Source: Pseudomonas wadenswilerensis
GTDB taxonomy: Bacteria > Pseudomonadota > Gammaproteobacteria > Pseudomonadales > Pseudomonadaceae
Length of the DNA stretch: 64,000 nt
Reading direction: 5' to 3'
NCBI RefSeq assembly: GCF_900497695.1
Contig: NZ_UIDD01000010.1
Span: forward strand, 496,001-560,000
The number at the start of each line of letters is the position of its first letter. Position 1 is the stretch's first letter. This document shows, piece by piece, positions 8,060-16,960 of this stretch. A program made the translations under genes and the position numbers. The notes under the pieces are model-generated. The model was not told where the DNA came from. It saw only the letters and a program-made list of their open reading frames with translations, and searched no databases.

Positions 8060-9781
8060 TCAGCTCTCCCGGCACTTGCGCCGGTACGGGAACACATCGA
8101 TCACCTTGCCGCCGCGGATCGCCGCCTGCAGGCTCTTCCAGTAATCGGCGTCGTACAACTCGCCATGCAGCTGGCTGAACAAGCGGCGCTGGCCACTGTC
8201 GGCAAACAGAAACGGCGGAAACTCCTCGGGGAACACATCCAGCGGCCCGATCGAATACCAGGGCTCGGAGGCCATTTCATCCTCGGGGAAACGCGGCGGC
8301 GGGATGTAGCGGAAGTTGACCTCGGTGAGAAAGCAGATCTCGTCGTAGTCGTAGAACACCACCCGCCCGTGGCGGGTAACGCCAAAATTCTTCAGCAGCA
8401 TGTCACCCGGGAAGATATTCGCCGCCGCCAGTTGCTTGATGGCCAGGCCATAATCCTCCAGGGCTTCGCGTACCTGGGCGCCGTTGGCGTTTTCCAGGTA
8501 AAGGTTGAGCGGGGTCATGCGCCGCTCGGTCCAGCAGTGGCGGATCAGTACGGTGTCGCCGTGCACTTCGACGGTGGACGGCGCCACTTCCAGCAGTTCG
8601 GCCAGGCACTCGGGCTCGAACTTGCTCAAGGGGAAGCGAAAGTCGGAGAACTCCTGGGTGTCGGCCATGCGCCCGACGCGGTCGACGCTTTTCACCAAGC
8701 GGTACTTTTCGATCACCGTGGCGCGGTCGACACTCTTGGACGGCGAGAAGCGGTCCTTGATGATCTTGAACACGGTATTGAAGCCCGGCAGGGTGAACAC
8801 GCTCATGACCATGCCGCGCACGCCGGGCGCCATGATGAAACGGTCATCGGTGCCGGCCAGGTGGTTGATCAGGGCCCGGTAGAACTCCGACTTGCCGTGT
8901 TTGTAGAAGCCAATCGAGGTATACAGCTCGGCAATGTGCTTGCCCGGCAAGATGCGTTTGAGAAAACCGACGAACTCGGCCGGCACCGGCACATCGACCA
9001 TGAAGTAGGAACGAGTGAAGGAGAAGATGATCGACACCTCGGCCTCGTCGGTGATCAGCGCATCGATCTCGATACCGTGGCCTTCGCGGTGCAATAGCGG
9101 GATCACCAGCGGCCATTGCTCGTCCTGGGTGTACAGGCGCCCGACCAGGTAGGCGCCCTTGTTGCGGTACAGCACCGGGGAAAACAGCTCGATGGCCAGG
9201 GCCGGGTCCTTGCACACCCAGTCCGGCAGGTTTTCCCGCAGCTGCGCGTCAAGGCGCGCCAGGTCGCCGGCAAGGTCCGAATACAGCACATCGAAGCGGT
9301 AGTCGGTAAAAATCTGCGCCAGCAGGGCGCTCAAGCCGTTTTGCGGCCGGTAGGTGCGCGTTTGCGCTGCCCGTTCGTGGCTGCGCAATGATGGCCGGGT
9401 GGTATGGATGAACATGCAACCATCGCTGATCAGGTCATGGCTGAACAGGCTGCAGAAGATCGAGTTGTACCAGGTCTCCGACAGTTCGTCGTCCAGGCGC
9501 GGGTCGATCAGGCCTATATAGGCGCTCTTGACCAGCGGCCACAGCGAGACATCGAGCAGCACCTCGTCCTCGAAACCCTGACGCAGCCAGCCACTGACCT
9601 CACTGACCTTTTCCTCATAGAGGTTGATGCGCGCCGCCGAGGCGCTTTGGGTCTGTTGCCACTGGGCCTGCTCGAAACGCTCGCGGGCGCCATCGGTGAT
9701 CTGCCGGAAATGTTCGCGGTAATCGTCGAAGCCATCGAGGATCATCCGGGCAATATCGGCGGCCGGCCATTGCTGGGGCAT
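8060..9781 (-). CDS. aceK: isocitrate dehydrogenase kinase/phosphatase
   Basis: AceK phosphorylates and dephosphorylates isocitrate dehydrogenase, setting the split of isocitrate between the TCA cycle and the glyoxylate bypass. At 573 residues it matches the family length. Recognisable segments: N-terminal regulatory region (AARINLYEEKVSEVSGWLR), HTTRPSLRSHERAAQTRTY, the nucleotide loop APGVRGMVMSVFTLPGF (about 320-336), and the catalytic/metal region NIFPGDMLLKNFGVTRHGRV followed by VFYDYDEICFL with the acidic residues expected for Mg2+ binding. It is monocistronic here, not linked to aceBA as in E. coli, which is usual for Pseudomonas. A REPIN follows its stop codon by 3 bp. Confidence 0.96.
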   Translation of the reverse strand: MPQQWPAADIARMILDGFDDYREHFRQITDGARERFEQAQWQQTQSASAARINLYEEKVSEVSGWLRQGFEDEVLLDVSLWPLVKSAYIGLIDPRLDDELSETWYNSIFCSLFSHDLISDGCMFIHTTRPSLRSHERAAQTRTYRPQNGLSALLAQIFTDYRFDVLYSDLAGDLARLDAQLRENLPDWVCKDPALAIELFSPVLYRNKGAYLVGRLYTQDEQWPLVIPLLHREGHGIEIDALITDEAEVSIIFSFTRSYFMVDVPVPAEFVGFLKRILPGKHIAELYTSIGFYKHGKSEFYRALINHLAGTDDRFIMAPGVRGMVMSVFTLPGFNTVFKIIKDRFSPSKSVDRATVIEKYRLVKSVDRVGRMADTQEFSDFRFPLSKFEPECLAELLEVAPSTVEVHGDTVLIRHCWTERRMTPLNLYLENANGAQVREALEDYGLAIKQLAAANIFPGDMLLKNFGVTRHGRVVFYDYDEICFLTEVNFRYIPPPRFPEDEMASEPWYSIGPLDVFPEEFPPFLFADSGQRRLFSQLHGELYDADYWKSLQAAIRGGKVIDVFPYRRKCRES

Positions 9782-9967
9782 ACGTCAGACCTCTGCGGGA
9801 ATGTCAAAGCCTGAGCTTAGCCAGTCGCCACGGGCAGGGAAAGCCTGTTGGCGCGGGTGTATCGGCCAAACTCGCCGAGCGCGCAATTCAAGCGCAAGAA
9901 AGGGAGAGAGCATGGCCCGGTTTGTAACGTAAACTCGCGCCCTGCCCCCAAAGGACCCGGAGAGCCC

Positions 9968-10852
9968 ATGAGCCCCATCGCCATTTCCCGCCTGTTGATA
10001 CTCGCTGCTGTCTGGGGGGCGAGCTTCCTGTTCATGCGCATCATTGCGCCGGTGCTCGGCACCCTGCCCACGGCGTTTTTCCGCGTCTCCATCGCCTGCC
10101 TCGGCCTGCTGGTGATTCTTGCCCTGCTGCGGGTGCGCTGGGACTTCAATGGCAAGCTCAAGGCCTGCCTGGTGCTGGGCATGATCAACTCGGGGATACC
10201 GGCCACCCTTTATTCAGTGGCGGCCCAGGTGCTGCCAGCCGGTTACTCGGCGATCTTCAATGCCACCACGCCGTTGATGGGTGTGCTGATTGGCGCGCTG
10301 CTCTTCCGCGAGCCGATGACCCTGGCCAAGCTCGGCGGCATCTTTCTCGGCTTGTTCGGGGTTGGCATTCTCAGTGGTGCAGGCCCGGTGGCGTTCGACG
10401 CCAAGCTGCTGCAAGGCGCCCTCTCGTGCCTGGCGGCGACCGCTTGCTACGGCCTGGCCGGTTTTCTCGCCCGGCGCTGGCTCGACCAGCAAGGCGGCCT
10501 CGACAGCCGGCTGTCGGCGCTGGGCAGCATGATGGGCGCGACCTTGCTGCTGTTGCCGTTGTTCGGCTACAGCGTGCTGACCCAGCCGCCGGCAAGCTGG
10601 GGTGGCTGGCAGGTATGGGCGTCGTTGCTGGGGCTGGGGCTGGTGTGTACCGCCTTTGCCTACATCCTTTATTTCCGCCTGATCAGCGAGATCGGCCCGG
10701 TCAAATCCAGCACCGTGACCTTCATGATCCCGGCCTTCGGTGTGCTGTGGGGCGCCTGGCTGCTGGATGAGCCGCTGTCGATGGCGCACCTGTATGGCGG
10801 GCTGTTGATTGCCGTGGCGTTGTGGCTGGTGCTCAAGCCGGCTCGCGCCTGA
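9968..10852 (+). CDS. EamA-family DMT transporter
   Basis: A 294-residue membrane protein with ten hydrophobic helices arranged as two EamA repeats: the first begins ISRLLILAAVWGASFLFMRI, the second near CLAATACYGLAGFLARRWL and ends PAFGVLWGAWLLDEPLSMAHLYGGLLI. The WGASF and GEP/DEPL signatures at repeat ends are typical of drug/metabolite transporters, which usually export amino acids, bases or drugs; substrate unknown. The ATG at the MSPIAISR start has GGAG upstream; a longer frame begins in the upstream intergenic DNA and is not family-like. It stands alone, divergent from aceK, and is followed by a REPIN. Confidence 0.85.
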   Translation: MSPIAISRLLILAAVWGASFLFMRIIAPVLGTLPTAFFRVSIACLGLLVILALLRVRWDFNGKLKACLVLGMINSGIPATLYSVAAQVLPAGYSAIFNATTPLMGVLIGALLFREPMTLAKLGGIFLGLFGVGILSGAGPVAFDAKLLQGALSCLAATACYGLAGFLARRWLDQQGGLDSRLSALGSMMGATLLLLPLFGYSVLTQPPASWGGWQVWASLLGLGLVCTAFAYILYFRLISEIGPVKSSTVTFMIPAFGVLWGAWLLDEPLSMAHLYGGLLIAVALWLVLKPARA

Positions 10853-10860
10853 CGGGTCCC

Positions 10861-10966
10861 GTGGGAGCCGGCCTTGCCGGCGATGAGGCCGGTACAGTCA
10901 GCACCCTCAACCGCTGACTGAATTGCGACCGCTGCGCGCTCGATCGCCGGCAAGGCCAGCTCCCAC
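10861..10966. repeat. REP doublet (REPIN)
   Basis: Inverted REP copies GTGGGAGCCGGCCTTGCCGG (from 10861) and its complement ending CTCCCAC at 10966, with GCTGCGCGC-type inner palindrome. It lies directly after the DMT transporter stop codon. Confidence 0.88.
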
Positions 10967-11094
10967 CCTGCAGATGTTCTGGTTTCACCCATGAAACCAG
11001 CCTTTCACTTCCGTTACCGAAAAAAGCCTCTTTTCCTTGCACCAGCAATTGCCACGCGCAGTTGTTGTGCAATTTCGTGCCATATAGAAAACCT

Positions 11095-11112
11095 TGTTTC
11101 ATATATAAAACA
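11095..11112. promoter_or_regulatory. palindromic upstream activator/operator site TGTTTCATATATAAAACA
   Basis: An 18-bp dyad with 8 of 9 positions paired, about 120 bp before the predicted start of transcription of the transporter operon and 136 bp before its first codon. A related half-site (CATATAGAAAAC) lies just upstream at 11080-11092. A near copy, TGTTTCAGATATAAA, lies upstream of the porin at 27122. The distance suits an enhancer-type site for a sigma-54 activator or an operator for the IclR regulator in the operon; which protein binds is inference. Confidence 0.55.
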
Positions 11113-11187
11113 AACAGGTTTTTGCCTTAATCCAATAACTCTCTAATAAATAAGCACTTTTTAAATAAAACAGGGCCAATACACATT

Positions 11188-11203
11188 TGGCATTGTTCAT
11201 GCA
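11188..11203 (+). promoter_or_regulatory. sigma-54-like -24/-12 promoter of the catabolic operon
   Basis: TGGCATTGTTCATGCA has the GG-N10-GC spacing of RpoN promoters (consensus TGGCAC-N5-TTGCA). Predicted transcription start near 11214, 34 bp before the first gene. The same element, TGGCACAGTTCCTGCT, stands upstream of the porin gene (27185). Assignment is by pattern only. Confidence 0.55.
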
Positions 11204-11211
11204 CTAAACGG

Positions 11212-11229
11212 CGTATCACCTATAAAACA
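11212..11229. promoter_or_regulatory. shared element CGTATCACCTATAAAACA at the operon promoter
   Basis: An 18-bp element matching CGTACCACCTATAAAACA at 27232 before the porin with one difference. It contains the TATAAAACA half-site also found in the dyad at 11095. It overlaps the predicted start of transcription, so it could be a repressor site. Alternatively TATAAA could act as a sigma-70 -10 box. Confidence 0.55.
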
Positions 11230-11247
11230 GACCAGAGAGCTTCCCCA

Positions 11248-12099
11248 ATGGCTGTGAAAGAGATGTACGCAATCCCCTCTCAATGGAATACGCCGAACTC
11301 CAAGGAAGACCTGGAGCCGACCGAAATCGAATTTCGTAACGTCGGTAAATGTTTCCCGGCCAAGGGCAAGGCCGAGGCGCCCTTTGCCATTCGCGAGGTG
11401 AACTTCAAGATCCGCCGCGGCGAGGTGGTGTCGATCATCGGCCCATCCGGTTGCGGCAAGAGCACCATCCTCAATATGGGCTCCGGCCTGTACCGCCCTA
11501 GCGAAGGCGAAGTCTTCGTCGGCGGCGAGGCGGTGGTCGGGCCGGTGCGCAAGGTGGCCTTCATGTTGCAGAAAGACCTGCTGATGCCCTGGCGCAGTAT
11601 CCGCCGCAACGTCGAGCTGGGCCTGGAAATCCAGGGCATGCCCGCCGCCAAGCGCCAGCCGATTGCCGAAGATCTGCTCAATCGCTGCCACCTGCAAGGC
11701 TTTGCCGACCACTACCCGTTCCAGCTGTCGGGTGGCATGCGCCAGCGCGCCGCCCTGGCCCGGACCCTCGCCATCGACCCGCAGGTGCTGTTCCTCGACG
11801 AGCCATTCTCGGCCCTCGATGCGCAGACCAAGATGATCCTGCAACAGGACCTGGCGCGGATGTTGTTCGAAGAGAAGAAAACCGCGCTGTTCATCACTCA
11901 CGACCTGGTCGAGGCGATTGCCATGTCCGACCGCCTGCTGGTCATGAGCGCCCGCCCCGGCACCATCATCGAAGAAATCACCGTCGACCTGCCGTTCCGT
12001 GACAACCCGCTGGAGCGCCGCAAGCTGCCGGAAATCGGCCCGCTGGCCGGGCGCCTGATGGAACTGCTGAAAGTCGGCGAAGACACCGAACTGCATTGA
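11248..12099 (+). CDS. ABC transporter ATP-binding protein (nitrate/sulfonate/taurine type)
   Basis: A 283-residue ATPase that would power import by the two genes downstream. It has Walker A GPSGCGKST (65-73), Q-loop in FMLQKDLLMPW (Gln108), signature LSGGMRQ (160-166), Walker B VLFLDEP (180-186) and switch His218 in ITHD. The MLQxxxLMPWxSIxxNV pattern is typical of the SsuB/TauB/NrtD subfamily, whose systems import sulfonates, nitrate, aromatic acids or pyrimidines. The first ~25 residues (MYAIPSQWNTPNSKEDLEP) are an extension without family match. First gene of a long co-directional operon. The ribosome site is weak (GAGAG). Confidence 0.92.
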   Translation: MAVKEMYAIPSQWNTPNSKEDLEPTEIEFRNVGKCFPAKGKAEAPFAIREVNFKIRRGEVVSIIGPSGCGKSTILNMGSGLYRPSEGEVFVGGEAVVGPVRKVAFMLQKDLLMPWRSIRRNVELGLEIQGMPAAKRQPIAEDLLNRCHLQGFADHYPFQLSGGMRQRAALARTLAIDPQVLFLDEPFSALDAQTKMILQQDLARMLFEEKKTALFITHDLVEAIAMSDRLLVMSARPGTIIEEITVDLPFRDNPLERRKLPEIGPLAGRLMELLKVGEDTELH

Positions 12100-12138
12100 T
12101 CAACGGCCACCGGCCCATCAACCGATTCAGGAGTACGC

Positions 12139-13137
12139 ATGTTCAAGTCCCTGCAACGCCTGGCACAGACTTCGGTCATCGCCCTGGGCCTTGGCCTGGC
12201 GCTCACTGCCCAGGCAGAGCCGACCAAGGTCACCTACCTGCTGCCCGCGCCGCCCAACTCGCCGGCCTTCGCGCCGTGGATCATCGCCAAGGAAAAGGGC
12301 TACTACCGTGCCAGGGACCTGGACCTGACCTTCATCGCCGCCAAGGGCGGGGTCGATGTCGCCAAGCAGATCGGTGCCGGCAACGCCATGCTTGGCGGCG
12401 CCATCGGTGATACCCCGATCGTGGTCCGCGCCAACGGTATTCCGGTGCGGGCGGTGGCGGTGCTCGGTGCCGGCGGGGTGACCATGATCGCCACCAACGC
12501 AAGCGAGAACATCCAGTCGATCAAGGACCTCAAGGGCAAGACCCTGACCGTGATGTCCTACTCCGACACCACCTACTACGCCCTGCTCGCCTCGCTGCGC
12601 AAGGCCGGCCTGAGCAAGACCGATGTCGACATCCAGGCCGCCGGCCCGTCGGGCGTGTGGCAGCTGTTCTCGGCCAACAAGGCCCAGGCCATGGCCGGCG
12701 TACCGGACTGGGTGGTCAATGCCGAAGAAGCCGGGGTGGAAATCAACCTGATCCCGCAAAACCAGATCTTCGAGAGCATGGCCCAGGCAATCCTCGCCTC
12801 GGACGACGCCATCAACAACCAGCCGCAAGTGGTCGGCGGCGTGGTCCAGGCCACCCTGCAGGGCATGCGCGACATCATCCAGGACCCGAAAGCCGCCGCC
12901 GCCACCTTCGCCAAGGCGGTCCCGGCCTACGCCGGCAAGGAAGCGGCGCTGGAGAAAACCTTCCGCCTGTATGTCGAGCACGTCTACGCCAACCAGAGCG
13001 TGCTCGGGCGCATCGACCCGGCGCGCCTGGACGCGGTACGCAAGTTCTATGTCAGCGAAGGCATCGTCGCCAAGGAACCCAAGCTCGACGAGCTCTACAG
13101 CAACCGGTTCATCGAAACCACCACGGCCGCGCAATAA
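12139..13137 (+). CDS. ABC transporter substrate-binding protein (SsuA/NMT1-like)
   Basis: A 332-residue periplasmic binding protein. It has a signal peptide (ALGLGLALTAQA, mature from EPTKVTYLL), then the two-lobed NMT1/SsuA fold: FAPWIIAKEKGYYRARDLDL, GNAMLGGAIGDTPIVVRANG, IKDLKGKTLTVMSYSDTTYY and GVWQLFSANKAQAMAGVPDW. These proteins capture the ligand and deliver it to the permease; the ligand cannot be told from sequence. A good AGGAG site precedes the ATG. It lies between the ATPase and permease genes, the usual cassette. Confidence 0.9.
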   Translation: MFKSLQRLAQTSVIALGLGLALTAQAEPTKVTYLLPAPPNSPAFAPWIIAKEKGYYRARDLDLTFIAAKGGVDVAKQIGAGNAMLGGAIGDTPIVVRANGIPVRAVAVLGAGGVTMIATNASENIQSIKDLKGKTLTVMSYSDTTYYALLASLRKAGLSKTDVDIQAAGPSGVWQLFSANKAQAMAGVPDWVVNAEEAGVEINLIPQNQIFESMAQAILASDDAINNQPQVVGGVVQATLQGMRDIIQDPKAAAATFAKAVPAYAGKEAALEKTFRLYVEHVYANQSVLGRIDPARLDAVRKFYVSEGIVAKEPKLDELYSNRFIETTTAAQ

Positions 13138-13166
13138 GCCTGGATGCACAACAAGGTATTAGCCCG

Positions 13167-13943
13167 ATGAGAAACCTCAACACCTCCGTGCTCGGCAGCG
13201 TCGCCCTGCTGATCCTGTTCCTGCTGCTCTGGCAGTGGGGCCCCGGCCTGCTCGGCATGCCCGAGTTCGTCATGCCGCAACTGAGCCGCGTGGCCCAGGA
13301 AAGCCTGGTCATGTGGCAGTCCAGCGGCCTGCTGCAACACACCCTGATCACCGCCTTCGAGATCATCGTCGGCTTTGGCCTCGGCGCCCTGCTGGGCGTG
13401 GCCATCGGTGTGTCGCTGGGCCTTTCGCCGTCGGCCGAAGCCATGCTCTCGCCGTACATCCTGGCCCTGCAGATCGCCCCGAAGGTCGCCTTCGCGCCGC
13501 TGTTCGTGATGTGGCTGGGCTACACCATCTACCCGAAGATCCTCATCGCCATCCTCATCGTGTTCTTCCCGGTGATGATCAACGTGCTCTCGGCGATCCG
13601 CACGGTTGACCCGGACATGATCAACCTGGTGCGCACCATGAACGCCAGCCGCTGGCAGATCTTCCGCCTGGTGGAGTTCCCTTCGGCCATGGCCGCGCTG
13701 TTCTCCGGCCTGCGCATCGCGTCGACCCTGGCGGTGATCGGCGTCACCGTCGGTGAGCTGGTCGGCGGCAACCAGGGCCTGGGCTTCCTCTTGGTCGACG
13801 CTGAAGGCCAGGGCAACACCGCCGGGGTCTTCGTCGCCATCGTCATGCTCACCCTGATCGGCGTGCTGGCTTACGGCGCGGTGGTCTGGGCCGAGAAACG
13901 CGTCCTGCACTACCTGCCCAAAGCCATGCTGAGTACCCAATGA
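13167..13943 (+). CDS. ABC transporter permease (SsuC/TauC-like)
   Basis: A 258-residue inner-membrane permease with six hydrophobic helices. The EAA loop that contacts the ATPase is visible as MINLVRTMNASRWQIFRLVEF, followed by PSAMAALFSGLRIAST and VGELVGGNQGLGFLL, all typical of the BPD_transp_1 family of nitrate/sulfonate/taurine systems. Start ATG with AAGG upstream; a longer frame that reads antisense-like through the binding-protein gene was discarded. Its TGA overlaps the ATG of the next gene by 4 bp, so translation is likely coupled to the SDR. Confidence 0.92.
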   Translation: MRNLNTSVLGSVALLILFLLLWQWGPGLLGMPEFVMPQLSRVAQESLVMWQSSGLLQHTLITAFEIIVGFGLGALLGVAIGVSLGLSPSAEAMLSPYILALQIAPKVAFAPLFVMWLGYTIYPKILIAILIVFFPVMINVLSAIRTVDPDMINLVRTMNASRWQIFRLVEFPSAMAALFSGLRIASTLAVIGVTVGELVGGNQGLGFLLVDAEGQGNTAGVFVAIVMLTLIGVLAYGAVVWAEKRVLHYLPKAMLSTQ

Positions 13944-14707
13944 TGAGCCCATTCAACTCCATGCTCGAAGGCCGCCGCGTGCTGGTCACCGGGGGCGCCC
14001 GCGGCCTGGGCTATGCCTTCGCCCAGGCCATCGGCCAGGCCGGCGCCCGGGTGGTGATCGCCGACATTCTCGAAGAGCGCGTGCTGCAGGCGGCCTGCGA
14101 GCTGCGCGAACAAGGCTTGCAGGTGACCGGCGTGACGCTCGACCTGGGCAGCCCGGAATCGATCAATGCCTGCGTCGCCGAGGCCGTTGCCGCACTGGGC
14201 GGCCTCGACGGCCTGGTCAACAACGCCTCGATCACCAACTCCGGCGGCAAGACCTGCGAGCAACTGGACATCGACACCTGGGACCAGGTCATGCAGGTCA
14301 ACGTCCGTGGCACCTGGCTGATGACCCGCGCCTGCCTGCCGGCCCTGCGTGTCAGCGGCAAGGGTGCGGTGATCAACCTGGCCTCCGACACCCCGCTGTG
14401 GGGCGCGCCGAACCTGCTGGCGTATGTCGCCAGCAAGGGCGCGATCATCGCCATGACCCGCAGCCTGGCCCGGGAACTTGGCACTGACAACATCACCGTC
14501 AATGCCATCGCCCCCGGCCTGGTGCTGGTGGAAGCCACGGCCTATGTGCCCGAGGCGCGCCACCGCCTGTACACCGAACAACGGGCGATCCAACGCCCGC
14601 AACTGCCAGAAGACGTCAGCGGCGCCGTGCTGTTCGCCCTGTCCGACCTGTCGCGCTTCATCACTGGACAAACCCTGCCGGTCAACGGCGGGTTCGTCAT
14701 GCCTTGA
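13940..14707 (+). CDS. SDR family oxidoreductase (first of two)
   Basis: A 255-residue classical short-chain dehydrogenase/reductase. NAD(P)-binding TGGARGLG (17-24), VNNAS (93-97) and the complete catalytic set Ser149, Tyr162 and Lys166 (AYVASKG) are present, so it should be catalytically competent. D41 after the second strand (VVIADIL) favours NAD(H). It would oxidise or reduce an alcohol/ketone or dihydrodiol in the pathway encoded by the operon. It overlaps the permease stop by 4 bp. Confidence 0.9.
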   Translation: MMSPFNSMLEGRRVLVTGGARGLGYAFAQAIGQAGARVVIADILEERVLQAACELREQGLQVTGVTLDLGSPESINACVAEAVAALGGLDGLVNNASITNSGGKTCEQLDIDTWDQVMQVNVRGTWLMTRACLPALRVSGKGAVINLASDTPLWGAPNLLAYVASKGAIIAMTRSLARELGTDNITVNAIAPGLVLVEATAYVPEARHRLYTEQRAIQRPQLPEDVSGAVLFALSDLSRFITGQTLPVNGGFVMP

Positions 14708-14721
14708 CCAAGGAGAAACCC

Positions 14722-15261
14722 ATGACCGACCTATCCGTACACAACAACGCTGCAAAGACCTGGGAACAACCCGCAGGCTCGGACCTGGCTGGCTGGATGC
14801 AGACCCGCATCGCCCGCTATGAAACCCGCAAGTACGACTGGGATGCGCTGAAGTTCCAGGCCGACTACGACCCCAAGTTCCGCCGCGCGCAAATGCGTTA
14901 CGTCGGCACCGGGGGCACCGGGGTCAACAGCGACATGAACACCATCCCGTCGGAGAACTTCACCTTCTCGACCATGGTCATCCCGGCCGGCCATGAAGGC
15001 CCGCCGCATATCCATACCGACGTCGAGGAAGTGTTCTTCGTGTTGCGCGGCAAGCTCAAGGTGATCATCGAGAAAGACGGCGAGCGCTTCGAAACCGTGC
15101 TCACCGACCGCGACCTGATTTCGGTACCGCCGGGCGTGTACCGCGAAGAGATCAACATCGGCGATGAAGACGCGCTGATGTGCGTGATGCTCGGCGCGAA
15201 AAAGCCGGTCACCCCGACCTACCCGCCAGCGCACCCGCTGGCCTCGATCAAGCGCGGTTAA
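14722..15261 (+). CDS. cupin domain protein
   Basis: A 179-residue protein with a single cupin barrel: the metal-binding motif 1 appears as PPHIHTDVEEVFFVLRGKLK (His, His, Glu ligands) and motif 2 follows as SVPPGVYREEINIGDEDALM. The N-terminal third (TWEQPAGSDLAGWMQTRIARYETRKYDW) lies outside the barrel. Cupins of this size include dioxygenases, isomerases and small sensors; the role here is unknown. AAGGAG precedes the chosen ATG by six bases; a TTG 18 bases upstream in frame is less likely. It lies 14 bp after the SDR and 4 bp before the hydrolase. Confidence 0.85.
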   Translation: MTDLSVHNNAAKTWEQPAGSDLAGWMQTRIARYETRKYDWDALKFQADYDPKFRRAQMRYVGTGGTGVNSDMNTIPSENFTFSTMVIPAGHEGPPHIHTDVEEVFFVLRGKLKVIIEKDGERFETVLTDRDLISVPPGVYREEINIGDEDALMCVMLGAKKPVTPTYPPAHPLASIKRG

Positions 15262-15265
15262 GCCC

Positions 15266-16135
15266 ATGTTGCACGCCACCGATCACGCGCTCGCCGCCCT
15301 TGAGGCCCAGTTGCAGCAGCGCTTTCCCCAGCGCCTGGTGCCACTGGCCGGCGGCGCCCAGGCGATCCGCGAAGCCGGGCACGGGCCTGCCATCGTGCTG
15401 CTGCATGGCATTGGCTCGGGCGCTGCGTCCTGGCTGCAGGTGGCGCTGCAACTGAGCCCCCACGCCCGGGTGATTGCCTGGGATGCACCGGGCTATGGCG
15501 ACTCAAGCCCGCTGGCCGCCCCTGCACCGCAAGCGGCGGACTATGCCCGGCGCCTGCTGCAATTGCTCGACGCGCTGCACATCGACGACTGCGTGCTGGT
15601 CGGCCATTCCCTGGGCGCTCTCAGCGCCGCGGCGTTGACCCATCGGCAGCCGCAACGGGTGCGCCGCCTGGTGCTGATCAGCCCGGCCCGCGGCTATGGC
15701 GACCCGGCCCGGGCCGAGCAGGCCCGGCAGGTGCGCAGCCAGCGCCTGCACAACCTCGAACAGCTGGGCATCAGCCAGATGGCCCGCCAGCGCAGCGCCC
15801 ACATGCTCTCGCCAACGGCCAGCAGCGATGCCCGCGCCTGGGTGCAATGGAACATGGCGCGCCTGCTGCCCCAGGGTTATCGCCAGGCCATCGAGCTGCT
15901 GTGCGGCGATGACCTGCTGCGCTACGCCGCCCTGGCCGTGCCCTGCGACGTTTACTGCGGCGCCGCCGACAGCATCACCCGCCCTGAGGACTGCCAGGCC
16001 CTGGCCAAGGCCCTGGGCGCCAGTTTTGCGCTGATTGCCGAGGCCGGCCACGCCAGCCCCATCGAACAACCCGACGCGGTGGCAGGGCGCCTGGCCCTGG
16101 CCCTCGAAGACTCCCTGACAGGTACTGCGCTATGA
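15266..16135 (+). CDS. alpha/beta hydrolase
   Basis: A 289-residue alpha/beta-hydrolase-fold enzyme. Oxyanion motif HGIG (47-50), nucleophile elbow GHSLG with Ser115, and C-terminal catalytic His in EAGHASPIEQP are visible; an acidic member (AADSITRPEDC region) completes the triad. Members in aromatic pathways hydrolyse ring-cleavage products, lactones or esters (for example 2-hydroxymuconate semialdehyde hydrolase), which fits its place among oxygenase genes, though substrate is inferred only from context. Its stop overlaps the start of the IclR gene by 4 bp. Confidence 0.88.
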   Translation: MLHATDHALAALEAQLQQRFPQRLVPLAGGAQAIREAGHGPAIVLLHGIGSGAASWLQVALQLSPHARVIAWDAPGYGDSSPLAAPAPQAADYARRLLQLLDALHIDDCVLVGHSLGALSAAALTHRQPQRVRRLVLISPARGYGDPARAEQARQVRSQRLHNLEQLGISQMARQRSAHMLSPTASSDARAWVQWNMARLLPQGYRQAIELLCGDDLLRYAALAVPCDVYCGAADSITRPEDCQALAKALGASFALIAEAGHASPIEQPDAVAGRLALALEDSLTGTAL

Positions 16136-16959
16136 ATGATTCGGATCTGTTGAAAGACAACCAGGACAAGTACATCGTCCCCGGCCTTGAGCGCGGCCTG
16201 TTGCTGCTCTGTGAATTCAGCCGGCAAAACCGCACCCTCACCGCACCGGAACTGGCGCGGCGTCTGGAGCTGCCGCGCTCGACCATCTTCCGCCTGCTGA
16301 CCACCCTGGAAACCATGGGCTTCGTCACCCGCAGCGGCAACGAGTACCGCCTGGGCATGTCGGTACTGCGCCTGGGCTTCGAATACCTGGCCTCGCTGGA
16401 ACTGACCGAGCTCGGTCAGCCGCTGCTGGCGCGGCTGTGCGATCACCTTAATTACCCGAGCAACCTGGTGGTGCGTGACGGTCGCTCGATCGTCTACGTG
16501 GCCAAGGTTTCGCCACCGTCGGTGTTCTCCAGCGCCGTCAACGTCGGCACCCGCCTGCCGGCCCACGCCACCGTGCTGGGACGCATCCTGCTCGAAGACC
16601 TGAGCCTGGCCGAGCTGCGCGAGCTGTACCCGGAAGAACATCTGGAACAGCACTCGCCGTGCACGCCGAAAACCGTGCTGGAGCTGTTCGACCTGGTGCA
16701 AAGCGACCGTCAGCGCGGCTATGTCAGCGGCGAAGGTTTCTTCGAGTCGTCGATCTCGACCATCGCCGCCCCGGTGCGCGATCACAGTGGCCGGGTGGTT
16801 GCCGCGATGGGCGTGACCATTCCCACCGTGCAGGTTGGTCACATCAATTTTGACGGCTTACTCGGCCATGTCCGTGGCAGTGCCGACGAGCTGTCGCGCC
16901 TGCTCAACTACACCCCGCACGCAGGCTCCAGCCGCGTCACCGCGCTGATGAGGGACTGA
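16132..16959 (+). CDS. IclR family transcriptional regulator
   Basis: A 275-residue regulator with an N-terminal winged helix (LTAPELARRLELPRSTIFRL as the helix-turn-helix, about 36-56) and a C-terminal IclR effector domain (LGQPLLARLCDHLNYPSNLV, LPAHATVLGRILL, GEGFFESSISTIAAPV). IclR proteins sense small aromatic or carboxylic metabolites and activate or repress catabolic operons. Being inside the operon, overlapping the hydrolase gene by 4 bp, it probably controls this locus. The repeated TATAAAACA half-sites at 11.1-11.2 kb and 27.2 kb are candidate targets. Confidence 0.92.
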   Translation: MNDSDLLKDNQDKYIVPGLERGLLLLCEFSRQNRTLTAPELARRLELPRSTIFRLLTTLETMGFVTRSGNEYRLGMSVLRLGFEYLASLELTELGQPLLARLCDHLNYPSNLVVRDGRSIVYVAKVSPPSVFSSAVNVGTRLPAHATVLGRILLEDLSLAELRELYPEEHLEQHSPCTPKTVLELFDLVQSDRQRGYVSGEGFFESSISTIAAPVRDHSGRVVAAMGVTIPTVQVGHINFDGLLGHVRGSADELSRLLNYTPHAGSSRVTALMRD

Positions 16960-16960
16960 C